Below are positions 27,388 through 36,309 of a stretch of 64,000 nt of DNA, piece after piece. The number at the start of each line of letters is the position of its first letter. Position 1 is the stretch's first letter. Below the pieces are notes generated by a model that was not told the origin of the DNA, searched no databases, and saw only the letters and a program-made list of their open reading frames with translations. The DNA comes from JAJCYL01 sp965206015. Its GTDB lineage: Bacteria > Bacteroidota > Bacteroidia > Cytophagales > Cyclobacteriaceae. Location: positions 806,001 through 870,000 of the forward strand of contig CBDBIW010000015.1 in NCBI GenBank assembly GCA_965206015.1. The letters run 5' to 3'. Position numbers and translations under genes: made by a program.

Positions 27388-27476
27388 TTTGAGTGAATGG
27401 CTATAATTATTTTAATCAATCATCCATTTCATTAATACACACAGTTATGAATACATAGGATTAATTCAACCTCGAT

Positions 27477-27507
27477 TTGTATCACTGTTTGGTTATTTAT
27501 AATTTAG
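27477..27507 (+). promoter_or_regulatory. Possible promoter of the acyl-CoA dehydrogenase gene
   Basis: TTG at 27477-27479, a 20-base gap, then TAATTTAG at 27500-27507, which misses the -7 consensus TAnnTTTG by one base. The ATG is about 49 bases further. Confidence 0.45.
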
Positions 27508-27555
27508 CGAATATTTTAATTTAAAAATTGTTTTCTATCTGATAATCAATTAAAT

Positions 27556-28719
27556 ATGGATTCCATTATTAGCGAAAATTCACCAAATCAAGTCAAAGAA
27601 AACCAAGAAATGATCTCACAAATGATCAGCGATTTTGGTGAGAAGGAGATTAGACCGTATATGAGGGAATGGGATGACACCCAGGAGTTTCCAGTTCAAT
27701 TGTTTAAGAAACTTGGCGAATTAGGCTTAATGGGAGTTTTGGTTCCTCAGGAATATGGAGGATCAGGGTTTGGTTATGAAGAGTATGTCACTGTGATCTC
27801 TGAAATTTCGAAAATAGACGGATCAATAGGCCTATCGGTTGCAGCTCATAACTCTTTATGTACTGGCCATATTCTTCAATTCGGAAACGAATCACAGAAA
27901 ATGACATGGTTGCCTAAGTTGGCTTCCGCCGAATGGGTCGGTGCATGGGGCCTGACGGAGTCCAATACTGGGTCTGATGCTGGAAATATGCAGACAACTG
28001 CTGTAAAAGATGGACATGATTGGGTTTTGAACGGGACAAAGAATTTCATTACTCATGGTAGATCGGGCGATGTAGTTGTTGTAATAGTTAGAACGGGCGA
28101 AAAGGGAGACTCACATGGCATGACGGCATTCGCTGTTGAGAGGGGTACACCTGGATTTAGCGGAGGAAGAAAAGAGGACAAACTTGGCATGAGAGCATCT
28201 GAAACCAGTGAAATGATTTTTGACAATTGTAGAGTGTCTGAAGATAATATTCTTGGAGAAATAGGTGAAGGGTTTGTACAATCACTAAAGGTTTTGGACG
28301 GAGGTAGAATATCGATAGCATCCTTGTCTTTAGGCATTGCAACAGGAGCGTTAGAAGCCTCAATAAAGTACTCAAAGGAAAGGCATCAATTCAATCAACC
28401 AATTGCCAAATTTCAAGGTATCTCCTTTAAGTTGGCCGAAATGGCTACGAAGGTTGAGGCAGCATCTCAATTGACATTTAATGCTGCCGGGTTAAAACAA
28501 AAGGGACAAAAAGTTTCAAAGGAGTCAGCAATGGCAAAATATTATGCTTCTGAAGTTGCTGTTGATGTTTCTAATGAAGCGGTTCAAATATTTGGCGGGT
28601 ATGGATATACTAAAGATTATCCAGTGGAGAAATTTTACCGGGATTCAAAATTGTGCACAATTGGAGAAGGAACGTCTGAGATTCAGAAACTGGTTATTTC
28701 AAGAGAAATACTAAAATAA
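27556..28719 (+). CDS. Acyl-CoA dehydrogenase
   Basis: 387 residues, the standard length. It performs FAD-dependent alpha,beta-dehydrogenation of acyl-CoA in fatty-acid or branched-chain amino acid breakdown. Seen: LMGVLVPQEYGGSGFGYEEY near residue 57, GAWGLTESNTGSDAGNMQT near 134, the RHQFNQPIAKFQ helix, and YGYTKDYPVEKFYRDSKL near 350 with a GEGTSEIQ end containing the usual catalytic glutamate. Chain-length specificity cannot be read from this. It is monocistronic: a separate promoter precedes rpsU. Confidence 0.93.
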   Translation: MDSIISENSPNQVKENQEMISQMISDFGEKEIRPYMREWDDTQEFPVQLFKKLGELGLMGVLVPQEYGGSGFGYEEYVTVISEISKIDGSIGLSVAAHNSLCTGHILQFGNESQKMTWLPKLASAEWVGAWGLTESNTGSDAGNMQTTAVKDGHDWVLNGTKNFITHGRSGDVVVVIVRTGEKGDSHGMTAFAVERGTPGFSGGRKEDKLGMRASETSEMIFDNCRVSEDNILGEIGEGFVQSLKVLDGGRISIASLSLGIATGALEASIKYSKERHQFNQPIAKFQGISFKLAEMATKVEAASQLTFNAAGLKQKGQKVSKESAMAKYYASEVAVDVSNEAVQIFGGYGYTKDYPVEKFYRDSKLCTIGEGTSEIQKLVISREILK

Positions 28720-28723
28720 AGAT

Positions 28724-28754
28724 TTGATATTAACACAGACCTACCCTATGTTTG
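28724..28754 (+). promoter_or_regulatory. Bacteroidetes-type promoter for rpsU
   Basis: TTG at 28724-28726, a 20-base gap, then TATGTTTG at 28747-28754, a full match to the -7 consensus. The rpsU ATG is 27 bases further. Confidence 0.72.
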
Positions 28755-28780
28755 CAACCCGATTTTAATAAGTAAAAGTA

Positions 28781-28975
28781 ATGCTTGTAATTAACGTTAA
28801 AAAGAACGAGTCAATCGATAGAGCTTTAAAACGCTTTAAAAAGAAGTTTGAAAAAACTGGTGTTTTAAGAGAGTTAAGAAGCAGGGCAGCTTTCAAAAAG
28901 CCCTCCATTGTAAGACGCCAAGAAATTTTGAAAGCCACGTACATACAAAAAATGTACGCCAACGATAACTACTAG
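28781..28975 (+). CDS. rpsU: 30S ribosomal protein S21
   Basis: 64 residues, basic throughout, with the S21 pattern NVKKNESIDRALKRFKKKFE, then VLRELRSRAAFKKPSIVRRQ. S21 sits near the anti-Shine-Dalgarno region of the small subunit. It is followed by a recombinase gene and hpf, a grouping I recall from other Bacteroidetes. Confidence 0.96.
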   Translation: MLVINVKKNESIDRALKRFKKKFEKTGVLRELRSRAAFKKPSIVRRQEILKATYIQKMYANDNY

Positions 28976-29043
28976 GCTTTTAGAAGTACATTAAAGTTTC
29001 CGGTTCCTTTTGTCTAAGTTAGTATTAACACAATAGTACACTT

Positions 29044-29925
29044 ATGATTGAAAGCTTTCTGCGCTACCTTGAGCACGAGAGACGTTACAGTCCTCATACC
29101 CTTAAGTCATATCAAAATGATCTGACACAATTTCGCCAGTTCATAAAAGGCATAGATGCCTCCACCGAACTACATCAGGTCATTTACCCCCATATTAGGG
29201 CTTGGATTGTTGAATTGGTTGAAGATAAGATATCAGCTCGATCCATAAATAGAAAGATGGCGAGCTTAAAAGCTTTTTATAAGTTCCTTTTAGTGCGTGA
29301 AATGTGCATCACAAATCCCACGCAAAAACTCAAATCACTAAAGACAGAAAAGAAGTTACCACAATTCGTTGGTGAGTCTGAAATGGTTAAACTCCTGGAT
29401 CAGATTCCATTTCCAGAGGGATTTATTGGGAGAAGAGACAAAATGATTTTCGAAATGCTCTACGGCACTGGAATTCGATTGTCAGAATTAATCAATTTGG
29501 AGATTGATGATGTTAACTTCTACGATAGTACAATTAAAGTTTTGGGCAAGAGAAATAAAGAGCGGATCATTCCGATTCCTGATTCAGTTATAATAAAGGT
29601 CAGGGAATACATTGATATAAGGAAGGAGCATTTTAGCAATAATGTTTGTAAATTATTAGTGGTAACAGATAAATGTGAAAAAAGTTATCCTATGATGATT
29701 GATAGAATAGTTAACCTCTATTTGAACCTTGTTACAACGTCTGATAAAAAAAGCCCGCATGTATTGAGGCACACTTTTGCTACACACTTATTAAATAAGG
29801 GTGCGAATTTAAATGCTGTTAAAGAACTTCTGGGTCACGCCAATCTGGCCGCCACCCAGGTGTACACTCATAATTCAATCGAGAAATTAAAAAGAACATT
29901 TGACCAGGCTCATCCAAAAGCTTAG
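29044..29925 (+). CDS. Tyrosine recombinase, XerC/XerD type
   Basis: 293 residues, typical for Xer recombinases that resolve chromosome dimers. The N-terminal SAM-like domain (residues 1-85) starts SFLRYLEHERRYSPHTLKSY. The catalytic set is complete: Arg in GTGIRLSELINLEI (about 148), Lys in the beta-hairpin KVLGKRNKERIIP, HVLRHTFATHLL (His and Arg), LLGHANLAATQVYTH (His, and the nucleophile Tyr near 279). The position between rpsU and hpf marks it as a housekeeping gene rather than a phage integrase. Confidence 0.92.
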   Translation: MIESFLRYLEHERRYSPHTLKSYQNDLTQFRQFIKGIDASTELHQVIYPHIRAWIVELVEDKISARSINRKMASLKAFYKFLLVREMCITNPTQKLKSLKTEKKLPQFVGESEMVKLLDQIPFPEGFIGRRDKMIFEMLYGTGIRLSELINLEIDDVNFYDSTIKVLGKRNKERIIPIPDSVIIKVREYIDIRKEHFSNNVCKLLVVTDKCEKSYPMMIDRIVNLYLNLVTTSDKKSPHVLRHTFATHLLNKGANLNAVKELLGHANLAATQVYTHNSIEKLKRTFDQAHPKA

Positions 29926-29954
29926 CCTATTTTATAAATTGAAAAGCAGAGAAC

Positions 29955-30254
29955 ATGAAGCTACAGATGCACGCAGTACATTTTAATGCCGGTCCCAAAT
30001 TGGTCGACTATGTGGAGAAAAAAACAGAAAAGCTTCAGAAGCTGTACGGCCGGATAATTGATGCTGAAGTATTTTTGAGATTAGAAAAGAAGGAGGCCAG
30101 AGAAAATAAAATTATTGAAATCAAACTAAACATCCCTGGAACCCAACTTTTTGCAAAAGATCAGGCCGATACATTTGAAGCTGCTACAGAAGCTGTAGTG
30201 GAAGCGTTGAGACGTCAATTAAAGAAGTTTAAGGAAAAGCAATTTGCTCATTAG
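29955..30254 (+). CDS. hpf: Ribosome hibernation promoting factor (short HPF)
   Basis: 99 residues, short form without the C-terminal dimerisation domain. The fold pattern is HAVHFNAGPKLVDYVEKKTE, then a strand with KIIEIKLNIP and the C-terminal helix FEAATEAVVEALRRQLKKFK. It binds the decoding region of idle ribosomes. It follows the recombinase gene by 29 bases and ends in a clear terminator. Confidence 0.9.
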   Translation: MKLQMHAVHFNAGPKLVDYVEKKTEKLQKLYGRIIDAEVFLRLEKKEARENKIIEIKLNIPGTQLFAKDQADTFEAATEAVVEALRRQLKKFKEKQFAH

Positions 30255-30259
30255 CAACT

Positions 30260-30281
30260 GGCCGGTTTTCCGGCCTTTTTT
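30260..30281 (+). terminator. Rho-independent terminator after hpf
   Basis: A perfect 6-bp stem GGCCGG/CCGGCC with a TTTT loop, followed by TTTTTT. It starts 6 bases after the hpf stop. The next gene's apparent ATG directly abuts the T-run. Confidence 0.85.
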
Positions 30282-31115
30282 ATGGGACAAACTCCAATAG
30301 CTATATGCTACTTATTTACTAATGGTGACGAGAAAAATAAATGCCTTCTTTTCAAAGATGAGTTCAGGATTGTTAAGGATGGCAGAGAGCATGTTTATCC
30401 TACTGATAATGGGATTAATTTTCATTTTACACATAAGAAATGGATGTTTCCATTTGTAACCGGTTGGATAGTATTTTGTGCGAGTCTATTGTTCATTTTT
30501 CGGAATCAATTTAATCCCTGGATATCGCTGAGTATTCTTATCTCATCTTTTTTTGCAATTTATGTGGGTTGGGAAGGCTCTGAAATGCTGAATATCAATA
30601 CTGGATCTGTTACCCATTTGTTTCCTGTGAAAAAGGCAACAAATAACTTAAAACTATTTGTGAGGTTTGTTCAAAATTACCTTTCCCCACTGGAGAATGA
30701 GGAGGGGCGATTAGCGATTTACCATATTACTAAGAATGAATCCTGGTTATCTCAGGAATCTGACCCAGTCTATAGTCACGAGTCATTGTCGGACGAGGGT
30801 TTTATTCACTGCTCCCTGGCAAATCAAGTGTCCGCTACTTTTGATAAATATTTTGCCAGTGACAAGGATCTTATTTTGCTCGTAATTAACCCGTTGATGC
30901 TTACGAATCCTTTAAAGCTAGAAAATGCGGCACAGCATGACCAATTATTTCCGCATATCTACGGGCAAATTAACAAGGAGGCCATACTGCACCACCAGAA
31001 GTTTGATTCGCTGCAAGAATTATCTGAGCTGCTTAAAAATAACTGGTACCCTCATCCTGAGAATTTTGCTACCTTGGACGGCTTGCGCTTATATGAAATT
31101 AAAGGGAAACAGTAA
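30282..31115 (+). CDS. Membrane protein with C-terminal DUF952 domain
   Basis: 277 residues. Residues about 50-95 hold two membrane helices (FPFVTGWIVFCASLLFIF, then SILISSFFAIYVGW). Residues about 142-240 are a DUF952 domain: IYHITKNESW, GFIHCSLANQV, LENAAQHDQLFPHIYGQI. DUF952 proteins are usually short, cytosolic and of unknown function; the membrane-linked N-terminal half is unusual. The start is uncertain, because the ATG lies directly after the hpf terminator; no other ATG precedes the first helix in frame. The 3' end overlaps the PlsB-like gene by 23 bases. Confidence 0.75.
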   Translation: MGQTPIAICYLFTNGDEKNKCLLFKDEFRIVKDGREHVYPTDNGINFHFTHKKWMFPFVTGWIVFCASLLFIFRNQFNPWISLSILISSFFAIYVGWEGSEMLNINTGSVTHLFPVKKATNNLKLFVRFVQNYLSPLENEEGRLAIYHITKNESWLSQESDPVYSHESLSDEGFIHCSLANQVSATFDKYFASDKDLILLVINPLMLTNPLKLENAAQHDQLFPHIYGQINKEAILHHQKFDSLQELSELLKNNWYPHPENFATLDGLRLYEIKGKQ

Positions 31116-32793
31116 TAAGTATCCTCCGGTTGTGGCAGGAACGAGAGAATGGCCAGTCGTTCAACTTGCTAAGAATCGAAAAAAATTCGTACAAGAAGTT
31201 GTTGACTCTACTATTAGAAGCTTAAAACGTCATACGAATGGCAAGGGCCTGACTGAAGTATTGGAATCGGCCATTTATAAAGAACGACTTCGAATAAAGC
31301 AAAATCCCTGGAAGGTAGATCCTCCAAACGAAAAGTCCCACTATAAACAAATTCAGCAAAAACTAATTGACTTTTCAAGAAATGATTCTCCAAAAAACAG
31401 AGAGGAACTTGAGAAGATACTACATGATATCATTTGGAGTTATGCCAATGAAATAGCAGGGAATTTCAATAGGTCATCATACAGATTCGCAAGAGGAATT
31501 GCGACAATGCTCTTTGCCAGACTGTTGAATGCTGCCAGAATAAAGGGACCAATGTCTTTCTTCAGCCGTCAACTTGACCTGGATGACCAGATTCATGTCA
31601 TTGGGGAATCGGAGCACACTAGAAACCTGGCCAAGAAAGGCACGGTGATAATGGTCCCGACACATTTTAGTAACCTGGATTCAATTCTTATAGGTTGGGT
31701 AATTCAGTGGTTAGGATTACCCCCGTTTATTTATGGGGCAGGCTTGAACCTTTTTAACATCAAGATTTTTGCCTATTTCATGAATAGCCTTGGTGCCTAT
31801 AAAGTTGATAGGAGGAAAAAGAATCTACTTTACCTTGAAACTCTTAAGAATTATTCAACATTGGCACTTCAAAGCGGATGTCACAGTTTGTTTTTCCCGG
31901 GAGGAACCCGCTCTCGGTCTGGACGAATCGAAGATAAATTGAAACTCGGACTTTTGGGCACCGCTGTTGAAGCTCAACGATTTAATTTTCAATACCCGGC
32001 TGGTGAAGCTCAGAAAATATTTATAGTTCCGGTTGTAATTAATTATCATTTTGTGCTTGAGGCACCCACTTTAATAAATGACTATTTGAAAATTGAAGGT
32101 CAGGAGAGATACTATATTGAAAATGACGAATATTCGACGTCTTTCAAGATTGCCAAATTCTTAATCGAGTTTTTCACAAAAGGATCAGATATATCAGTTA
32201 CGATAGGTAAGGGAATGGATATTGTGGGCAATTATGTTGATGACGATGGCAATAGCCTGGACAACTCTGGCAATAAAATTGATATTAAGGACTACTTCCT
32301 GTCAGCAGGTAAAGTCACGGAGGATGCTCAAAGAGAACAACAGTATACCAGAATATTGGCAAAAAGAATTGTAGAGGAATTCCATATTAACAATTGTGTT
32401 TTTTCCAGCCACCTCGTTTCATTTCTCGCTTTCGAAATGATTAAAAAGATGAATGATAAGCTGGACCTGTTTGAATTATTACGATTACCCGAGGAAGACA
32501 TCATCATACCTTACGATCAATTTAAAAGAAATTTCAAAAGACTTCGTAAGCGGATTTACAAATTGAGTCAGAGAAGTAAGATCAAATATTCTGAGCACTT
32601 GAGTGGCAAAACAGATTTTGTCATTGACTTTGGAATCAAAAATGTGGGAACTTATCATACCCATAAGCCTTTAGGAAAAAATAAAAGTGGGAACGTAATC
32701 ACTCACGACCTTAATAAGCTTTACTATTATCACAATAGATTGGAAGGCTATGACCTCGAAAGGTACATTAAACCCGAAAGGTACATTAAATAA
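31093..32793 (+). CDS. PlsB-like glycerol-3-phosphate acyltransferase
   Basis: About 566 residues from the ATG at 31093, the first plausible start; the frame is open further upstream but there overlaps the DUF952 gene. The acyltransferase block I is VPTHFSNLD (HX4D, His about 191, Asp about 196). Block III appears as FFPGGTRSRSGRIEDKLKLG and block IV as IVPVVINYH. This order is that of PlsB-type sn-1 acyltransferases starting phospholipid synthesis. The next gene, gpsA, makes the glycerol-3-phosphate acceptor and overlaps it by 44 bases, which supports the call. Confidence 0.82.
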   Translation: MKLKGNSNKYPPVVAGTREWPVVQLAKNRKKFVQEVVDSTIRSLKRHTNGKGLTEVLESAIYKERLRIKQNPWKVDPPNEKSHYKQIQQKLIDFSRNDSPKNREELEKILHDIIWSYANEIAGNFNRSSYRFARGIATMLFARLLNAARIKGPMSFFSRQLDLDDQIHVIGESEHTRNLAKKGTVIMVPTHFSNLDSILIGWVIQWLGLPPFIYGAGLNLFNIKIFAYFMNSLGAYKVDRRKKNLLYLETLKNYSTLALQSGCHSLFFPGGTRSRSGRIEDKLKLGLLGTAVEAQRFNFQYPAGEAQKIFIVPVVINYHFVLEAPTLINDYLKIEGQERYYIENDEYSTSFKIAKFLIEFFTKGSDISVTIGKGMDIVGNYVDDDGNSLDNSGNKIDIKDYFLSAGKVTEDAQREQQYTRILAKRIVEEFHINNCVFSSHLVSFLAFEMIKKMNDKLDLFELLRLPEEDIIIPYDQFKRNFKRLRKRIYKLSQRSKIKYSEHLSGKTDFVIDFGIKNVGTYHTHKPLGKNKSGNVITHDLNKLYYYHNRLEGYDLERYIKPERYIK

Positions 32794-33823
32794 ACCCGTT
32801 GGGGTTATCGGGGCTGGCAGTTTTGGAACGGCAGTTGCCAATATATTAGCGGAGCAATCTTCCGTTATTCTTTATGCCCGAACGCAAGAAAAAGTCGAAT
32901 CTCTAAAGGATACGAGACAAGCTGGGAAACAGAAATTGCATGATGCAATACAGATTACCGGGGATCTTCGTGAAGTAGCTGAAGAATGTGAAGTAATTTT
33001 TCCGATCATACCTTCTCAGAATTTTAGGGCCATGCTACGTGATGCTGCACCTTATCTCAAACCATACCACATTTTGATTCACGGAACTAAGGGTTTGGAC
33101 TTGAATATTCAGGAAGGCCGGGCAATCAACAAACGATACCCGCTTTCCCGTGACCAGGTTCGAACCATGAGTGAGGTAATTCTTGAAGAAAGCAATGTGG
33201 TAAGAGTTGGTTGCTTAGCCGGGCCAAACCTGGCATCTGAGATGGCTGCAAAACAGCCTGCAGCTTCTATCGTTGCCAGCCATTTTGACGAGGTTATCAA
33301 AACCGGCCAAAGGTTGTTAAAAAACGATCGTTTTCTAATATACGGAAGCAAAGACCTCATTGGAATAGAGCTTTGCGGCATTCTCAAAAACATTATTGCC
33401 ATTGGTGCCGGAGCAGTCAGTGGATTAGGCCTCGGTGATAATGCTAAGGCCCTGCTCATCAGTCGCGGAATGGTTGAAATGATTCATCTTGGAAATGCCC
33501 TGGGTGGCAACACCAGGGCTTTTATTGGTCTGGCTGGAATAGGTGATTTGGTTGCAACTTGCTCCAGTTCTTTGAGCAGGAATTTTACTGTAGGTTTTCG
33601 ATTGGCGAAAGGAGAAAACCTTAAGGAAATCCAGACTTCAATGGAGGAAGTGGCTGAGGGGGTAAACACCGTCAAGATCATGAAAGTATTGGCTGAGAAT
33701 TATCGTATTAGGGCCCCGATTACTGAAACATTGTACAAAATTCTTCATGGTAAGATGTCTGTGGAACAGGCAAACTTGTATCTGATGAAATTTCCATTTC
33801 GTGCAGATATTGATTTTTTGTAG
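32750..33823 (+). CDS. gpsA: Glycerol-3-phosphate dehydrogenase [NAD(P)+]
   Basis: 357 residues. It reduces dihydroxyacetone phosphate to glycerol-3-phosphate for lipid synthesis. The NAD loop GVIGAGSFGTAVANIL is near residue 18. Then IPSQNFR, GTKGLD, GPNLASEMA, the catalytic-lysine region ELCGILKNIIAIGAGAVSGL, and GLAGIGDLVATCSS (substrate binding). The first 15 residues are translated from a short tandem repeat shared with the plsB-like 3' end, and the ATG at 32750 is the only one before the Rossmann strand. Confidence 0.93.
   Translation: MTSKGTLNPKGTLNKPVGVIGAGSFGTAVANILAEQSSVILYARTQEKVESLKDTRQAGKQKLHDAIQITGDLREVAEECEVIFPIIPSQNFRAMLRDAAPYLKPYHILIHGTKGLDLNIQEGRAINKRYPLSRDQVRTMSEVILEESNVVRVGCLAGPNLASEMAAKQPAASIVASHFDEVIKTGQRLLKNDRFLIYGSKDLIGIELCGILKNIIAIGAGAVSGLGLGDNAKALLISRGMVEMIHLGNALGGNTRAFIGLAGIGDLVATCSSSLSRNFTVGFRLAKGENLKEIQTSMEEVAEGVNTVKIMKVLAENYRIRAPITETLYKILHGKMSVEQANLYLMKFPFRADIDFL
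32757..32792 (+). repeat. Tandem 18-bp repeat in the plsB/gpsA overlap
   Basis: Two head-to-tail copies of CGAAAGGTACATTAAACC (32757-32774 and 32775-32792) differ only in the last two bases. The unit is a multiple of three, so both overlapping frames stay open: the PlsB-like protein ends with a repeated ERYIKP-type hexamer and GpsA begins with a repeated KGTLNP-type hexamer. Confidence 0.8.
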
Positions 33824-33906
33824 TCAATCTGTACAATCACTTTCAAAAACGGCCGTCATTCGTTGCAATTGGCTAAACTTGCAACTTCAAAAATTGTGGC
33901 AGGAAG

Positions 33907-35574
33907 ATGGACGAGATTAAATCACTGAATTTCATAGAACAGATTGTAGAAGAAGACCTGAAATCAGGCAATCATCATAAAATCACAACTCGATTCCCTC
34001 CGGAACCCAATGGTTACTTGCATTTGGGTCATGCCAAATCAATTTGTTTAAATTTTGGCCTGGCTGAAAAGTATAACGGTACTTGCAACCTCCGGTTTGA
34101 TGATACCAATCCCGAAAAAGAGGAGATTGAATATGTTGATTCGATCAAGGAAGATGTAAAGTGGCTGGGCTTTGAGTGGGACGGTGAGGAGCACTATGCA
34201 TCGGACTATTTTAATCAACTTTATGAACTTGCGGTTGAACTCATAAAAAAGAATCTCGCCTACATAGATGATCAGACAGTTGAAGAGATGAGTGCCTCAA
34301 GGGGTACCCCGACTCGCCTTGGAAAAGAAAGTCCTTTTAGAAACAGATCAGTTCAGGACAACCTCATGTTGTTTGAAGGCATGAAAAAGGGAGAGTATAA
34401 TGAAGGTGACCGCGTATTGAGGGCTAAGATCGATATGGCGTCTCCAAACATGCACATGAGGGACCCAGTCCTTTATCGAATTAGACACGCTAATCATCAC
34501 AGAACCGGAGATGCATGGTTTATTTATCCAACTTACGATTTTGCGCATGGTCAGTCGGACTCGATTGAAAATGTCACTCACTCACTTTGTACTTTGGAAT
34601 TCGAAGCGCACAGACCACTATATAACTGGTTGATTGAGAACCTCAATATATATCCAAGTCGTCAAATAGAATTTGCCAGATTAAACCTGACCTACACAGT
34701 ATTGAGTAAGAGAAAATTACTTCAACTAGTTGAAGATAATCATGTAAATGGCTGGGATGACCCTCGAATGCCCACATTATCCGGAATTAGACGTTGCGGT
34801 TATACAGCACTTTCAATTCGGAATTTTGCCAACAAGATTGGCATTGCAAAGAGAGATAATTTAATAGATGTCGCCTTATTAGAACATAGTGTCAGAGAAG
34901 ACCTTAACAAAAAGGCCTGGCGCAAGTTGGGGATATTGGATCCCGTCAAATTGGTTATTACAAACTTCGCTGAAGACGAAATTGAACAGATGCAGGGCAT
35001 TAATAATCCTGAAGATGAGTCAGCAGGTAAAAGAGATGTACCCTTTGGCCGTGAACTTTTTATTGAGCGGTCTGACTTTATGGAAGACCCTCCAAAGAAA
35101 TTCTTTCGACTTGGACCTGGCAGGGAGGTGCGCTTAAAATTCGCCTACATAATCCAGTGTACCGATTTTAAGAAAAATGATCTGGGTGAGGTTGTTGAGG
35201 TACATTGTACTTATGACCCTGATACGAGAAGTGGCTCTGACAATACAGGCAAGAAGGTAAAAGGAACTTTGGGATGGGTGTCTGCCAGGAATGCAATTGA
35301 TGCTGAGATTAGACTCTATGATAGGCTTTTTCTAACCGAAGACTTGGGTAATATTGAAGATGATTTTAAAAATCACTTAAATCCGAATTCACTTCAGGTA
35401 ATTGCAAATGCAAAAGTCGAATCGTCGTTAGAGGGTGCCAGGGCAGGTGACCAGTTTCAATTTGAACGCCAAGGATATTTTATTGTCGATAAAGATTCAA
35501 GTGAAGGTAATTTGGTTTTCAACAGGACTGTTTCGCTAAGAGATAATTGGAAAAAAACAAAGTTTAGCTCATAA
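33907..35574 (+). CDS. glnS: Glutaminyl-tRNA synthetase
   Basis: 555 residues, almost the E. coli length (554). Class I synthetase: PPEPNGYLHLGHAKSICLNF (HIGH-type motif near residue 37), DDTNPEKE, DAWFIYPTYDFAHGQSDSIE, and the KMSKS equivalent VLSKRKL near residue 266. The C-terminal half carries the two beta-barrel anticodon-binding domains (REVRLKFAYIIQCTDF). Its presence means glutamine is charged directly, not only through GatCAB. Confidence 0.95.
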   Translation: MDEIKSLNFIEQIVEEDLKSGNHHKITTRFPPEPNGYLHLGHAKSICLNFGLAEKYNGTCNLRFDDTNPEKEEIEYVDSIKEDVKWLGFEWDGEEHYASDYFNQLYELAVELIKKNLAYIDDQTVEEMSASRGTPTRLGKESPFRNRSVQDNLMLFEGMKKGEYNEGDRVLRAKIDMASPNMHMRDPVLYRIRHANHHRTGDAWFIYPTYDFAHGQSDSIENVTHSLCTLEFEAHRPLYNWLIENLNIYPSRQIEFARLNLTYTVLSKRKLLQLVEDNHVNGWDDPRMPTLSGIRRCGYTALSIRNFANKIGIAKRDNLIDVALLEHSVREDLNKKAWRKLGILDPVKLVITNFAEDEIEQMQGINNPEDESAGKRDVPFGRELFIERSDFMEDPPKKFFRLGPGREVRLKFAYIIQCTDFKKNDLGEVVEVHCTYDPDTRSGSDNTGKKVKGTLGWVSARNAIDAEIRLYDRLFLTEDLGNIEDDFKNHLNPNSLQVIANAKVESSLEGARAGDQFQFERQGYFIVDKDSSEGNLVFNRTVSLRDNWKKTKFSS

Positions 35575-35757
35575 TCAGAATTTTACGTTTATCCCGGGAG
35601 TTATAAAGCGGTTGAAATATTTTATACCATCTCGAATTAATTCAATTCCAGTTTCGTTGAAATTGTCCTGACCATCGAAAGCGTAATTTCTGATATTTCC
35701 CCGGTTATAAAAGTCTACGATAATTAGTTTCCCCTCAGCAATTGCGCATTGAGTTGA
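35575..35757 (-). pseudogene. 3' fragment of an interrupted minus-strand gene
   Basis: A 60-codon open stretch ends in a normal stop at 35575 and begins without a start codon. It reads EGKLIIVDFYNRGNIRNYAF, then a section rich in Asn and Asp, and ends FITPGINVKF. It looks like the true C-terminus of a protein I do not recognise. It is cut at 35757, where IS5-like remnant DNA begins. Confidence 0.5.
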
Positions 35758-35819
35758 TTAGGAAAAAAAGGGATAAAAAAGACAGGGTTTATGTATCTGA
35801 AGGGCATCAGCCCTGTCAA

Positions 35820-35973
35820 ATGAAGTAAAAGAACAAACGAATAAATCAATCAGGGTTTTTATCTCCGGGCCCGGAAGGACAACTCAACCCTGAGCAGGAA
35901 CTATTTCTATTGAGTAATGCGGTCAACCGGGCGTATTTCGGGGAAGAGTTTTCATCTTTCTACTCCCACTAAA
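35820..35973 (+). pseudogene. N-terminal remnant of an IS5-like transposase
   Basis: DNA here translates as SGFLSPGPEGQLNPEQELFL, LLSNAVNRAYFG and, after a +1 shift in a run of five G, EEFSSFYSH followed by a stop. I recognise this as the N-terminus of an IS5-like (IS1182-type) transposase family of Bacteroidetes. An early stop (TAA, third codon) also interrupts it. The matching C-terminal remnant lies 5.8 kb downstream at 41809. A GACAGGG...CCCTGTC hairpin (35781-35817) sits just upstream, perhaps part of the element end. Confidence 0.6.
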
Positions 35974-36225
35974 GAATGGAAATTACTTCCAGTAGTATTT
36001 CCTGATTTATCGTAATCGAACGAAAAACCCCGCCTGTGTGATGAGTTGCCGGTCTTCTATCCAGCTTGTCTCTCCAGCCTGGTCAGGTTTTAATTGGCAA
36101 TAAATAATTAATTTAGCGACCGGGTTTAAATGGACAGCAGGCACAACAGGCACTGGATTGGCAATAATTCGGTTAGATCATTAAATACGGATGAGTTGAT
36201 CAATCTTTTTTAATACCTTTATCCC
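35974..36225. other. Non-coding stretch upstream of the repeat-protein gene
   Basis: No open frame, RNA gene or clear element end is visible. It contains ACCGGGTTTAAATGGAC near 36119, which resembles part of the decayed IS4 transposase near 22340 (GCCGGGTTTAAATGGC), so it may be further transposon debris. Confidence 0.4.
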
Positions 36226-36233
36226 TATATTTG
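36226..36233 (+). promoter_or_regulatory. Possible -7 element for the repeat-protein gene
   Basis: TATATTTG matches the Bacteroidetes -7 consensus TAnnTTTG and lies 77 bases before the ATG. No TTG stands at the preferred 19-21 base distance; the nearest is 27 bases upstream. Confidence 0.45.
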
Positions 36234-36252
36234 GAACGACCCGTTGAAAAAT

Positions 36253-36294
36253 TAACAACTAACAACTAATATCTAACAACTAACAACTAATATC
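36253..36294 (+). repeat. Two 21-bp tandem repeats in the 5' leader
   Basis: The unit TAACAACTAACAACTAATATC occurs twice in perfect tandem, followed by TAACAC, ending 16 bases before the ATG of the giant repeat protein. Each unit is itself built from TAACAAC repeats. Confidence 0.85.
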
Positions 36295-36309
36295 TAACAC
36301 ATAAACACA

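Noticed and set aside
30925..31092. N-terminal extension of the PlsB-like gene
   Set aside because: It overlaps the DUF952 domain coding sequence in another frame and its product is basic and featureless; the ATG at 31093 fits better.
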